64,000 bases of DNA from positions 2,790,001 to 2,854,000 of the forward strand of contig JAHCVI010000002.1 in the NCBI GenBank assembly GCA_019096155.1, read 5' to 3'. Under the pieces are notes generated by a model. The model ran no database searches. It worked only from the letters and a program-made list of their open reading frames with translations, and was not told the DNA's origin. How positions within the stretch are numbered: the first letter of the stretch is position 1; each line of letters starts with the position of its first letter. A program made the translations under genes and the position numbers. Source of the DNA: Staphylotrichum longicolle. Its lineage: Eukaryota; Ascomycota; Sordariomycetes; Sordariales; Chaetomiaceae. This document shows, one piece after another, positions 20,454 to 31,390 of this stretch.

Positions 20454-21266
20454 ATGGACCAGCCAGATCAGGCTGCGCCTGTGCCCCCAGCTCCGGCCAG
20501 CTTCCTCGGTCTCCCACTTGAGCTCCGCTGGCACATCTACAGCTTTTGCCTCCCACGCAACGATTTCTCCAAAGAGTCAGGGTATTTGTACCCGTCCTAC
20601 ACAAGTTTTGACTTCAACTATCCGGCGTATCTAGCAGAGCGACTGGAGAACCTGCTTCTCGTTTGCCGGCAGATAAACGACGAGGTGGAAACAATGCTGT
20701 ACGCGAAGAACACATTCAAAGTCCATGTTCATGAGACCGGCGAGGAGGATCTCAAGCTTCTGGTCAGCGAGGGCAACCGTGAGGGAAAAATACGGAAGAT
20801 GATTTGGTTTCTGAGGCCGTGCGGGGCTTCTTATTACCCTGACTTCCGTCTTGATACGGGATTCTGGGACGGGCTTCTCGGAAATCTCTCAACCTTTGGG
20901 CTTGTTGTCGAGCTACCGAGGGACAGCCTGTCCGAAACCTGGGAGGACTGGGAGGACCGATGCGAGGAATGGAAGGCATGGGTGACACCACTGCTGCAGT
21001 ATCTGGACCGGGCTCTTCCTAAGACGGTGCCAGTGGTGGTGGACGCAGGTGAGCAGGAAAAATTGATTGCGATTGTGGAAACAGCCATGCCAGGCCGCTG
21101 TCGCTTTCAGGATCTACCCAGCGGCGACCCTGTGTTTGAGAGGAATGACTACTCCTACTGGTATGATAGCGAAAACGGGCTACACTGGTATGGGAGTGAG
21201 TGTTATTCTGAGTCGGAGTGGGATTACGACGACGATGATTATTCAGAGAGAGATTTGGCAATTTGA
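20454..21266 (+). CDS. 2EXR/F-box-like domain protein (270 aa)
   Basis: Single exon; the frame is open upstream, but MDQPDQAAPVPPAP at 20454 directly precedes the domain and is the likely start. Residues ~16-60 show FLGLPLELRWHIYSFCLPR followed by LLLVCRQINDEVETMLYAKN, the pattern of fungal 2EXR / F-box-like proteins (hydrophobic LPxELRxxIY, then CRQI..E....LY..N). The C-terminal 30 residues are strongly acidic and Tyr-rich (YSESEWDYDDDDYSERD). If a true F-box it would be a substrate adaptor of an SCF ubiquitin ligase; 2EXR proteins have no established activity. Function otherwise unknown. Confidence 0.72.
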   Translation: MDQPDQAAPVPPAPASFLGLPLELRWHIYSFCLPRNDFSKESGYLYPSYTSFDFNYPAYLAERLENLLLVCRQINDEVETMLYAKNTFKVHVHETGEEDLKLLVSEGNREGKIRKMIWFLRPCGASYYPDFRLDTGFWDGLLGNLSTFGLVVELPRDSLSETWEDWEDRCEEWKAWVTPLLQYLDRALPKTVPVVVDAGEQEKLIAIVETAMPGRCRFQDLPSGDPVFERNDYSYWYDSENGLHWYGSECYSESEWDYDDDDYSERDLAI

Positions 21267-21882
21267 CTAGAGAAGTAATGGTGGGAAAGAGGGAGGTTGG
21301 CAGTCGTTGGCATACGCCGAGAATGGATTGCTCTGCGGGCATTGTGATAGCTACCGAGGTAGTATTTCTATGGACGACATCATGATGATGCCACGGCGCC
21401 TTGATGGGAAACAAAACTGACATGAGGCCAAGCGAGGTGCGCGAGTCAACTTGCCTCTGACACAAATAGTGAACTTGTAGCTGGACCAACGGGACACTTC
21501 TTCCGGGTTCTGTTTCATCCCGAGTTGCCTTGCCCTCACTCTCAACTTTCTCTGTCAGCAGTTTGTGAGATCCGAGTTGGTATGTGTCGTTCCCCGCTTT
21601 ATTGAGTTGCTCCACCCTCCCTTACACACATAGCGAGTTCGGCCACGAATCAAGGTTTGGGGCCAAGCGACGTCAGCGACAAGAATCTTGAATCCTTCCC
21701 AGCCGAGCCCGTGGCAGTGCCACTCGACCTGCATCTACCAAAACTCCAAATAGAGCTTGCAGCTCATATCACATTACCACAGGAAAATACACGCTTCACT
21801 GCATCAAACCATCACTGAATACCTCACTTAATCAGGTACCGTACCTACCTCGAAATCTCGAAATCCCCGAGACTCGGTCACA
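21267..21882. other. Intergenic region
   Basis: About 615 bp between the 2EXR-like gene and the GH64-like gene. Nothing but flanking regulatory DNA expected; no feature recognised. Confidence 0.4.
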
Positions 21883-23125
21883 ATGCCCGACTCACTCACG
21901 ATCCAACTAATCAACCAAACAACCTCCCCCAATGTCCACGCCTTCATCACCGGCCTCGCCATCCAGCACAACATGGCCCGCGTCTTCCTCAAGGCCGACG
22001 GCAAAACCCTCTACTACCCCGAATCCCCTCCCCAGGGCCAGATCCTCCAGCCCCTGACCGAAGACTGCGCCATCCCGCTCGGCGCGCCCGGCAACACCGT
22101 GACGGTCACCATCCCCCAAATAGCCGGCGGCCGCATCTGGTTCAGCGCCGAGAAGCAGCTCACCTTCCTGCGCAACCCGGGCGGCCCGGGCGGCGGCGCG
22201 GCGCTCGTCGAGCCGTCGGTGCTCAACCCGAGCGACCCCAACGCCGACGTCGACTTTGCCTTTTGCGAGTTCACGCTCAACAACGATCAGCTGTTCGCAA
22301 ACATCAGCTACGTCGACTTTGTCCGCGCCTGCCCATCGCCCTGACCCTGCAGACGCAGGCGGCGCGGTGCAGCACGTTAGCGGGATGGCGCCCGACGGGC
22401 TGGAGAGGGTATGTGCTGGGCTGAGGGCGCAGGCGGCGAAGGATGGGCGGCCGTGGGACAAGCTGGTGGTGCAGGCCAAGGGGGAGGGGAGGCCGCTGCG
22501 GGTGCTGAATCCGACGCATGGGAACGCGGTGGGGGCGAGTTTTGACGGGTATTTCGAGCCGCTGGTGGACGCGGCGTGGAAGAAGTATGCGCAGCAGGGA
22601 GAGAAGGCGCATCACGGGTTGAGGATGAGGCTTCCGTTGATGGGTAAGGGGCCAGACCCGCAGGCGCAGGCGGTCTTGCGGATCAACACGCAAGCTGCGC
22701 CGGGGGTGGTGGATGGCAGCGTGCCGAGCGGATCCAACGACTTGATCATTGGGGGCGTGGCTTTTGGCCGGCCCACAACGGCGGATATCTTGGGGTGTAA
22801 CAGCGGGCCGTTCACGACGGGTCCCTCACCGAAGCGGAATGCGATCATTCCACGACTGGCGGCGGCGTTTCAGAGGGGATGTATCTGCGAAGTAGGCGAG
22901 CACCCTTCGCACCCGGAGACGTTTTACAAGTGCGATCCGACAAACCACTACTCGAGGATTGTGCACGAGTGTAATCTGGATGGGAAGGGGTATGCGTTTG
23001 CGTACGATGATGTGCAGCCTGATGGCGGGGCAGATCAGAGTGGGAAGGTGGATGCCGGGGACCCGAAAGTCTGGATCATTGCAGTCGGGGGAGGGGCAGC
23101 GTATGTCGGTGACAGGATGCCATGA
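21883..23125 (+). pseudogene. GH64-type beta-1,3-glucanase-like gene, frame broken twice
   Basis: Relatives hydrolyse beta-1,3-glucan. The N-terminal half (frame of 21883) has LTIQLINQTTSPNVHAFITG and GGRIWFSAEKQLTFL, a thaumatin-like beta-domain; the C-terminal half (frame 22380 onward) has VQHVSGMAPDGLERVCAGL and FYKCDPTNHYSRIVHE. Between them, from ~22310 to 22370, the conserved text NISYVDFV, then LPIALTLQTQA, then GGAVQHVSG lies in three successive frames, so two single-base losses (or equivalent) separate the halves. No intron with usable sites keeps all three pieces. No signal peptide is visible. Either a recent pseudogene or two assembly errors ~40 bp apart; if corrected it would be ~410 aa, near family length. 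Confidence 0.75.
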
Positions 23126-24180
23126 AGAGGTGAGGATAGGACCATACCTACGGTATATTGGAGTGATTTTGGGCAGAAGATTTGGAGATCAGGCTAGGCT
23201 ATCATAATATTTTTTATATCTTGAGATTTCTGGCAACTTCATCTGCACTCCAAAATGATTCAAAGCGTTCCAACCATACTCGGTAGATTCGTACTTGCAA
23301 AGGTGACTGGTGCAACATAAAGTCAGTGTGTATTTCTCCAACAAGGCGGACAGTATTTGTTCACTACATGTACGCCTGGCAGACAGGATACCACGCAGAC
23401 TCTCTGCATTTGTTACTTTTGGAAGTGACAACGAGGTATCCGACTACCTGATGTGGGATGGAACCCAAACCAGGAAACTCCTTTGTGAGTTTTAAGTTTC
23501 ACGTTACCAGAACTCCATCTGTTCAGGCAACGTTTCCAGCCCCTTACCATCTGGAATGGCCATGTCTCCAGCCATCCCACCGCGGCTTGGCATTGCACTC
23601 TTCGAACCTTCGCAGGGCACCGTCTGGAAAGTCTAACAGCTTACAACCGCGTGCACCTCCAGCTCGGACTCTGCTCAAGCTCTAACTGGGCAAAAAGCGA
23701 AATTTTCTCCTGCTGCGCCGCAAATTTTCTCAGTTCTAGCGAAGAACTGCCTAGCGAGTCTTGGTACAACTCGCAAAGAAAAACAATCGAGCCACCAATC
23801 TCCAGAACCACAATCCTTTTGGCAAACCGCAACACTAAAGGTGATGGCATGGTCAAATGACAGGCAAGCAGCGGCCAAAGCCAAGACTAATGCCGGAACT
23901 TGGCCCCAAGCGAACATCGGTTGAAGCTTTAGCGCGCGTAGTATCGAGGTAAACTTTACTTCGGCTGCAGCGGCCTCGCCCATTGGAATCCAGAATAGGT
24001 AATCAATCTTGCCTTGGCTGCGCACGGATTCAGTGTGAGATGGTTCTGCTCTGCCCCATTGGCGGCGACAACTCTCTGCTTACATCCAGCTTCATCCTGG
24101 CCCAGATCCTTTCGGCTCAACAAATACAGAAAAGTCTCCGTATGTCTATCAAAATGAATCATCATGAGCCGAGAGGTCGG
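23126..24180. other. Intergenic region upstream of small secreted protein gene
   Basis: About 1.05 kb, no recognisable gene on either strand; AT-rich patches around 23205-23225 and 23350. Confidence 0.4.
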
Positions 24181-24188
24181 TATATAAG
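24181..24188 (+). promoter_or_regulatory. TATA box of the small secreted protein gene
   Basis: tatataag, 143 bp before the ATG at 24324, a spacing like that of the three CFEM genes. Confidence 0.55.
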
Positions 24189-24323
24189 GGCCTGGTGAGT
24201 CCATCAGTTTCCACATATCATCAAGCTCTCAATCTCATCACCATTCACGGTTACAAGGAGACCCAGGCTCAGCCATCTCACATAAACAACCACGGCCAAC
24301 CCTTGGATCACCTGCAAATCAAG

Positions 24324-24982
24324 ATGTACTTCACCACCGTTGCCATCTCCACGGGCCTTACCCTCGCCCTCGCCCCTGTTGGCGCTTTGGCGTGGGCCAA
24401 AGCGGCCGATGGAGTCTGGGTCGCCAACAACGTGGTATACCCCCAGGTGGGCAGCTGTATGTCTAGCACACAAGTCGTCTGAGTATCGAGAACAAGCAGG
24501 AGACGATGCACTAATGACGCGTGATACCATTAGACAAGAACGTCCACGAGTCGTGCACCAGGATGAACAGCAACATCGTCCTCACCAGCGGCGGATGTGC
24601 CTACTGAGTGAATGGCAATGGCGTGATTGCGCGCGGATGTAAGCTTGCTGTGGACCTTATCTCGCGGCCTGGCGAGTCTCGGACATGGAGTGCAATTTAC
24701 TGATATCGGGGCCCTCCCCATCTTCAATAGATTGCAGATCTGACAGCAAGGGGGTCTCGTGTTCGCCAGGCTGTCCCAACAACCTCTCTCCGTGCCAGTA
24801 CATCGAAGACGACGGCAGCTGCACCTACGGCTACATCGCGTGCCTTCAGAAGATGGGCTGTGGAGGAAAGGCTGGGGATGCTGATTGCATTGGAACTTCT
24901 GTTGGTACGCTTCTTCTCCGTCAAGCCGTTTCTTTGCTCCTGCTAATATCAGACGCCAGGTTGTCTTGTGTGCAATAAGTGA
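24324..24982 (+). pseudogene. Small secreted Cys-rich protein (effector-like), 4 exons, internal TGA
   Basis: Exons 24324-24456, 24534-24638, 24731-24904 and 24960-24982 join in one frame to 144 codons, with good GT-AG introns of 77, 92 and 55 nt. The product would have a signal peptide (MYFTTVAISTGLTLALAPVG), no transmembrane segment, and about 12 cysteines, mostly in SCSPGCPNNLSPCQYIED and CTYGYIACLQKMGCGG, ending GCLVCNK. Codon 69 (24605-24607) is TGA in GGCAY*VNGNGVIARG, where Trp (TGG) would fit. The frame stays open and conserved-looking on both sides. Small size, secretion and cysteines fit an apoplastic effector-type protein, but I do not recognise the family. As it stands the gene would give a 68-residue fragment. 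Confidence 0.65.
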
Positions 24983-25192
24983 AAGCTTTTTTGGCCGTGT
25001 GTCAAAGGCATATTTCGGGGTATGGTTATGTCTGGCTAGGAGGTCTCATGTTCCAGGCATACAATGCAAATCTGCCCCAGCGCGACAAATGTTCACGTGT
25101 CATGTTGGCGGGGAGACTCCTAGAGATCCCTACCTCGGAGTTGACTTGGCCCTAAGGAGAACTCTTGAAGACAAGAGCGTTATGCTAAACCT

Positions 25193-26148
25193 CTACTCGG
25201 CTGTCTCGAGCAAGCGGTTCTTGTTGTCCCTCAAGAACCCCCTCAAATCAGGGATTTTGATCCCGCGCTGGTAGTTCACCGTCTTCTCCTTCTCCCACGA
25301 GACACCCACCCCGGCGCCAAACGCATTCTGGTACTTCAGCATCAAATCACCCGGTTGTTCCTCCAACCTCTTCTTCAAGAATTCACGATCCCACTCCTCC
25401 CGCTTCCACTCCCCACCATACACCTCCTCCACCAGATCCGCCACCTCCGCATACGACACGGTATCCCCCGCGACATACACCACCCCATTTCCCTCGGCCG
25501 GCTCATATACAAGCTCCGCGACCACCTTCCCAATCCCCTCCACATCCGTAACCGTCACCTCATTCCCCCATCCACCCAGTCCCCTCAGCACCCGCCCCTT
25601 CAAATCCACCGCCCCGAACCCCTTCAGAAACAAAAAGCTCATAAACAACCCCGTCGACACCACCGTCCACCCCGTCCCGCTCTGCCCGGCCAACAGCCTC
25701 CGCACAGCAACATCTCGCCAAACAGCTCCCCATGCCCGCTCCCTTCCACCCCGCCTCCCCCCTCCGCGATCGCCGCGTAGTCCACGCCAAACTGCCACGG
25801 GAAGAACCGCTTCACGCCCCGCCTGCACCGCCGCCTCGGCCACGCGGAGCAGCACGCCCGACGGCGCGCCGTACCCGCCCGCCTGGATGACGACGTCGTA
25901 CTTCTGAAGACGGCGACGAGCTCCGGGAGCGGGGTGTTGATGAAGTCGCCCGTCTCGAAGGCGATGCCCTGGGCGGCGAGGCGGGCGAGGGAGGATCGGG
26001 TGGCCGGGACGGGGAGGCGAGGGTTTCGGCGCGGCGGAGGACGGCGAGGGGCGTGGTGGAGGGGTCGTGGGCGGGTGGCGGTCAGGGCGGAGAGGATGGC
26101 GGTGCCGAGTTCGCCGGCGCCGATGACGAGGATGGAGGGCGGGGGCAT
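25193..26148 (-). pseudogene. NmrA-like / isoflavone-reductase-like oxidoreductase, several frameshifts
   Basis: Atypical SDR relative. The start MPPPSILVIGAGELGTAIL has the GxGxxG-type nucleotide loop; further on come FETGDFINTPLPEL, KYDVVIQAGGYGAPSG, VKRFFPWQFGVDYAAI (a fungal NmrA-like signature), RRLLAGQSGTGWTVVSTGLF and a C-terminal region to NRLLETAE. These blocks are in the right order but in alternating frames, needing at least five one-base corrections between ~25690 and 26110: for example TTCAGAAGTAC lacks a base before KYDVV, and GCGGGGCGTGAAG has one G too many before VKRFF. The region is very GC-rich. Decayed gene or clustered assembly indels. Downstream of about 25680 the frame is intact to the stop. 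Confidence 0.75.
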
Positions 26149-26715
26149 GGTGTGCGCTGAGGTGGACTGTTTGTGGCTTGGTTTGGGGTTTGGTTTTGGG
26201 TTTGGAAAAGCGGGATGGTTGGTTGGAATGGTCAATGGTGATATGGACAGGAGTGGAAGTCACTCAGGCTTGGGGTTTGAAAGAGATGGATTCAGGTCCA
26301 CTCCATGTCACAGACCCGGCCTTTTATACAATTTGGGCTGAGGCATAATGGGGCCGTCAGACCTGTTATTGAGCGGTTCTGGGGTGATGTCTTGAAGTGC
26401 AGCTGATGACAAATTCATTCGCTTACACATCGAGCCGGAGATGTCGTCAATGGTTGTGAATCCTTCGGGTGGGTTGGTTGGTTTGTGGCAACCGCTGGTG
26501 CACGCTGCATGTCGATCAAGAACCGGGTCCCTCGATCTCACCTTTCCCCAACGCCAAGTCCATGTAACGTTATCAGAATTGCCAGACCTTCGTACGAGAC
26601 CAGCCAAGAAATCCAGGAATCTTGGCGCCTACACCTGTCTGTATGTGACCCGGTGGAACATTCGAGACGCGAGAAGCGACCAACAGACCAGGCTGATATC
26701 TTCGTCCGCCACGCC
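26149..26715. other. Intergenic region
   Basis: About 570 bp between the start of the NmrA-like gene and the stop of the first HET gene. No feature recognised. Confidence 0.4.
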
Positions 26716-29430
26716 CTACACAATCGTAACCGTCGTTCGCACTGCATTCTCAGTAATTGGGCCCCACGGCGCCATCGGCACGCAGCTCTCCGACAGCTTG
26801 ATGATGGTGTTTTCTACCATCTCCATCCCCGGCAACGGGTTGTCGGCGCGCTGCCTCGCCGTCCGCCGGAATGTGGCGATGCCGACGCGCGTGAACTCGC
26901 CCGCGCCTCTCCCCGTCTCCTTGAGCACCAGCGCGTTGGACGAGTCCAGAAACAGCGCGTGACACGGGAAGCACGGCTGTGTGTCGAAGAAGGCGTCACC
27001 GAGGGAGACGCCGTCACTGAGGCAAATCTCGGAGAGAACGCCCAGGCCGAGGGCGTCGGAGCTACCGGGGGTGGTGTTGGGCGCGGCCTTGTTCATCTTT
27101 ACCAGGGGGCCCTGTTCATGCTGTGTTAGCCGGCCCGGGCATGTTGTCGCTTCCATGACATGGACGAGGGACGAGACTCACCGAGAGCGTCATGCGTCCC
27201 CCCTTGACGCTGCCGAAGCGATTCACCCCGTCCACCTCAACCTTGCAGCTCACAAACGCTGCCCGGATGCGCGTAAAGTCCAGTGGCACGAACCTCACGA
27301 AGCCGTCTAGTTTCGCCCACGACCACGACGGCGCCCTCGACGGCACCGCAACGGACACGCTGCATATCTTGGTGCCCAGCCGAGGAACGATACCCCCCTT
27401 TTTTGCGTACGCCCAACCCATGTCGGCGCTGTCGCCGGTTTCCAGGCCCTCCCACGTCTCATCAGACTCGTACGCCCGCCAACACAGGTCCTCTAGGACG
27501 TGCGCGCGCCACAGCCCGGCGTAGTACTCGTCGCCAGTGCGCGCGGCGACCAGCGCGGCCAGGCCAGACAGCGCGGGCAGCTTGTCGCCGGCGTGAGTGA
27601 GGTGGCGCCTGCTGTAGGCCTGGACGTGGCCCAGCCAGCCGCCGCGCCAGCGGCCCTCGGGGCGCTCCATGCGGGTGGAGAAACCCTCGATCAGGGAGAC
27701 GAAGTTGTGGCTCGCGAAGCCGTGCTCCGGCTGCGGGAGGCGCTGGCGCTCGAGGACGGCGTTGAGGCTGAAGACGGATGGGTCGAAGACGGAGCCATCC
27801 TCGCCCAGGAAGTCGCGTTCGCACTCCCAGTACATCTGGTCCGCCGAATAGTGGATCGTCCGCGGCGAGAGCAGCCGCTCCTGGAGCGTCCACCCGCGGC
27901 TGTTGAGCGTCTCGTCTTGCACGGGGTCAAGCCGCCGCCCGAAGTTGCCGACGTAGAAGCGCCGCGGGGCCCTACGTGTGGACGACGGTATCCACTCGCC
28001 GTGGATGATGAGCCGCGAGGACTGACCCTCCCACGAGGAGTTGAGGTAGACGTACTGGCGCGCGGCGAGCCATGACGTGCTCCGCTGGTTGCCCGCCGTG
28101 TTGCGCACCGGCGCGGCGTTGCCGATGAAGGGCATTCCTATGGACCGCGTCTCCGGCGAGAGGTATGGCGTCTGCGACCGCTCCGCCCAGCTGGGGAAGC
28201 AGCCACCGCGGCTGTCTGGCGAAGACGACGCGGCGATGGTCAGGTAGGAGTTGGCATAGACATCGGCCATGCGCGCGGCCTCGCGCTCCCAGTCCTCGCG
28301 GCTGTCCTGGATAATGCACAGCGAGTCGATCCACAGGTAGCGCACCCCGAGGCGGCGGCAGATGGTGACGGCGTCGGCGAACGTCCGTGGCAGGTCATGG
28401 ATGGGGATGCCGGCCTTCCGCGCGCCCAGCGTTGCCACAGTCGTCTTGATCACGTCCTTGCCGCCCCAGCGATGGCTGAGCGCCATGTATCGGCCCTTCT
28501 GCTGGCCCGGCTCAACGAGCCAGATGCAGTCGGACGTCTTCGCGATGTCGAGGACGCGCGTGGGCAGCGGCGCGTTCAGCAGGCTCCAGCTGCGGCACGA
28601 TGCCCCGTGCTGCATGTTGCAGGCGCGGAGCCACCCTTTGAGCCGCGCGAAGCTGAAGTCGGAGTCGTAGTCAGTGGCGCGGAGCCGGCCGGGCACGACC
28701 TTGGCGATGGCTGCCTCGGCTGATACCTGGACGTCAGTGACGGGGTGAAAGTGACGGAGAGCTCTAACATACCGTCCTCTGCCCGGATACGCAGAAAGGT
28801 GCCCCAAAAGAATGCGTTCGGCTTCCTCTCTCCCGAGTCATACTGGCTGATTATGTGATTCCCCTCGGCCTCCAGCAAATGCGGCCCAGTGCCCAGTCGG
28901 ACTCCCAGACCGACCAGCTGCAATGGGCCCGATCCGCTCCGGGACCGCCACCAGTTACCGAACAGCCACGGTCGGACGGATTCGTCGTTGGCAAAGGCGA
29001 AACCCGGCCTTGCCGGGTCCGGGGGGTCTGGCTGGAGAAGGAAAGCTCCGTCTGTGACACCCCGGTGGTAGGCACCCATCTGAAAGTGGCCCATGACCTT
29101 GGTCCCGTTGGGCATTATGACCTCTGGGTCGAACTCGGTGGCCCCGCCGCGAGTGCCGAGGCGGTTCCGCGTGTCGATGCTCTTGCGGACCTCGATGATG
29201 GCGTCGCAGAGCAGCGTGCAGAGGGCGCATCGCTCGGCCGACCTCTTGAGAGCGGCATAGCTCGGCTGGTGCGGTACGGCAGCCTCCTCTTCGCCAGGTA
29301 GCTTGTCAAATTCAATGGCTTCGCAGTATTCGCATTTAGGGTTGCTGATGTCGACGGCCAACGGGTCGGGATACCATCTGTTTCTGAAGTCTCGCTGTTT
29401 CGCGAACTCTGGCGACAAAAAGTGCGTCAT
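26716..29430 (-). CDS. HET-domain protein 1 (863 aa, 3 exons)
   Basis: Heterokaryon-incompatibility-type protein; HET domains trigger programmed cell death on non-self recognition. Exons 29430-28773, 28719-27182 and 27111-26716 join in frame to 864 codons (introns of 53 and 70 nt). An N-terminal zone has CEYCEAIEF and ERCALCTLL, the Cys pairs common before HET domains. The HET core is complete: YMALSHRWGGKDV (~297), LPRTFADAVTICRRLGVRYL, WIDSLCIIQDSREDWERE, YANSYLTIAA and SRGWTLQERLLSPRTIHY, followed by a ~350-residue variable region. Divergent from the unknown gene at 29978; their starts are ~550 bp apart. Complete and intact, unlike the other two HET genes in the window. Confidence 0.92.
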
Positions 29431-29977
29431 GCTGCCGGCGGGGATCCGTCTAAGTCGCAGCAGTCCCAGAGTTCATTGTATGGAGCTCCCGTAAGGTCCC
29501 TTTGAGAAGGCGTGGACAAGAATCCACTGAGCTGGTCAGTGGTGTTCCATTTTGATGATTTGTTGCTGCGGCTCGTGAAGCGTGTTGGTCCACAACACAA
29601 CGAGTCATCTGTCACTTTCGAGCCAGGCTGAGCAGGCTGAGCCAGGCATCCTGCATGACGGGCAAGGGTTGAGGGGGCCGATGCAACGTACGAAGTCCTC
29701 CGTGTCACCCTGAAAGTCTGGGGAAGCGCGGATCGGCGAGTGGCTGAGCACATCAACCCCTCTCACATCCTTGTCGCAGGTCGCTCAACCCTCGAGACCC
29801 ATGCGGATGCCCATGCCGAAATGCCGTCTTACCAGCGTCAAGAGAGGGGCACAAGGCGGATTCGACGAGGATGCGGTAGATAGCATGGCACGATCAGCTA
29901 ACTATTCTTCCTTGAATCTCGAATCTTGCCTCGGATGTTTGCTTCTCGCCTGGCATCGTTGTCTAGTGTAAGTGACC
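29431..29977. promoter_or_regulatory. Divergent promoter region, HET gene 1 / unknown gene
   Basis: 547 bp between two divergent starts. No TATA box or operator recognised, no ORF with features. A shared bidirectional promoter is possible. Confidence 0.45.
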
Positions 29978-31312
29978 ATGGAGTGCAGTGGTCAAGCCGC
30001 TCAAGGACAAGGTCCGGCAACGCAACCAGCAGCAGCTTCGCCAGCGCAGCGTGTTTCTTTCACAGTGCCTGCGCGGAAGCCGGTGCCTACTACCAGCAAC
30101 GCGACCGTCACACGAACGGCGCCGGACATCAGTCCTGCTCCTCCAAATTACAACCCTCAGACGTTGAGCGCCCTGTCTCCGGGTCCCGCTGCGCCATATG
30201 CGTCCGCTCCGCCAGCTCCTGGGCCGCGATCAACGACGCAGGCCCTCCAAAGCCTTGCTCTCAGCGAGCGGCTCTTCCTATCTAGCGCCAAAACACCGCC
30301 CTCACAGATAAACGACTCTCAGCCTAATGCCGTTCTTCTAAATGCTCTGATGCCCGGCGTTCGAGTCCCGCCCGGCACGGCGCCAACTGGAGCATCCCTT
30401 GCTGGGGACAAGCCGTCCTGGCCGATCACACTATCTCTTCTCCAGCAAAACCGTTTGACTGTGACCATCTATCACCATGAGATGCAGTCCATGGTCAGCG
30501 GGCCATTCTGGTGCTGGACGTACATCACCAGCGGGCTCAGCGCCCTGGGCCAGAAGGAGATGGTCTTCACTCTGAAGCGGAGGACGTCCACCGAACGCGA
30601 GCAGGACTTCCAAACGGACATCATTGAGTGGTTCTCCAACATCTACACGCTAGCGCAGAACGAGATGCTTGTGGACGACTGGGGCCAGAGCAGGTTCTAT
30701 CGCAAGGGCTTCCTGGGCCGGGACGACATCCGTCTGCTCCTCTACAGCCCTCCGCTGGATATCCGCGCCCTGCCGCCGGGGGCTATGCCCGAGGAGAGGC
30801 TCCACATCATTCCTGCCACTGCGCCAGAGGCCGACGTGGTGCACTACTACTGTGTCATGCGCTTCATCTCTCAGCTCGGCAAGTCGGAAAGGTGGTTCCC
30901 CGTCCACCCTTGGTTCGACCGCGATCGCCAACACTGCGTCACGACCGCCCAGATGAAGGGGACGATACGCTCCGCGTTCTCGTTCAACAGCGTGGGTGGG
31001 GTCAGCGTTTTCAAGCGCGGGTCCGACCTCGTGGTGTACGTCCCTCATAAGGCAGCTCATCATCTGAAGAGTGCGATGCCGGCGCAGGCATCCATCGTTT
31101 TCGGCCTGGATTCCTACCCATACAATGGAAGCGACTCGGGCATGACTTGGACCAACCAGGATACAGTATACAGGGCTTACGGGGTTGGTTCAACGTGCCT
31201 GAGCTTGGGCTTCCTCGTGTTCTGCCCGGACCAAGACCAAGACGAGTGCATGATGCAGGAGGACGGCTATATCTGTAACCGACCAGCAGCACACCCTCTT
31301 CTCACAAGCTGA
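29978..31312 (+). CDS. Unknown protein between two HET genes (444 aa); weak suppressor-of-fused-like region
   Basis: Single-exon ORF starting MECSGQAAQGQG. Residues 1-~100 are Pro/Ala/Ser/Thr-rich and probably disordered. Residues ~150-320 look like a folded alpha/beta domain: VTIYHHEMQSM, FWCWTYITSGLSALGQKEMV, FTLKRRTS, DIIEWFSNIYTLAQNEMLVD, DDIRLLLYSPPLDI, VVHYYCVMRFISQLGKSERW. The order 'WxYxTxGLS ... E(L/M)xFxL(K/R)R ... LxxLA' resembles the suppressor-of-fused (SUFU-like) domain, but this is by eye and could be wrong. A C-terminal part with SIVFGLDSYPYNGSDSG follows; no signal peptide or membrane segment. It starts opposite HET gene 1 and stops 78 bp before HET gene 2, so it may be functionally tied to one of them. 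Family not established. Confidence 0.75.
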   Translation: MECSGQAAQGQGPATQPAAASPAQRVSFTVPARKPVPTTSNATVTRTAPDISPAPPNYNPQTLSALSPGPAAPYASAPPAPGPRSTTQALQSLALSERLFLSSAKTPPSQINDSQPNAVLLNALMPGVRVPPGTAPTGASLAGDKPSWPITLSLLQQNRLTVTIYHHEMQSMVSGPFWCWTYITSGLSALGQKEMVFTLKRRTSTEREQDFQTDIIEWFSNIYTLAQNEMLVDDWGQSRFYRKGFLGRDDIRLLLYSPPLDIRALPPGAMPEERLHIIPATAPEADVVHYYCVMRFISQLGKSERWFPVHPWFDRDRQHCVTTAQMKGTIRSAFSFNSVGGVSVFKRGSDLVVYVPHKAAHHLKSAMPAQASIVFGLDSYPYNGSDSGMTWTNQDTVYRAYGVGSTCLSLGFLVFCPDQDQDECMMQEDGYICNRPAAHPLLTS

Positions 31313-31390
31313 TTTAGCTGACAAGACCCAGTACTCATAACACGACCGACGTGGATCGGAATTAGGAACTCCATCAACCTTTCGAGACCA

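Noticed and set aside
22309..22370. A 61-nt intron bridging the two GH64 halves in frame
   Set aside because: It would delete conserved text (YVDFV, LPIALTL) and has a poor GTCGAC donor; two indels explain the region better.
24605..24610. Programmed stop-codon readthrough in the secreted protein gene
   Set aside because: Context is TGA GTG, not the TGA CTA motif known for fungal readthrough.
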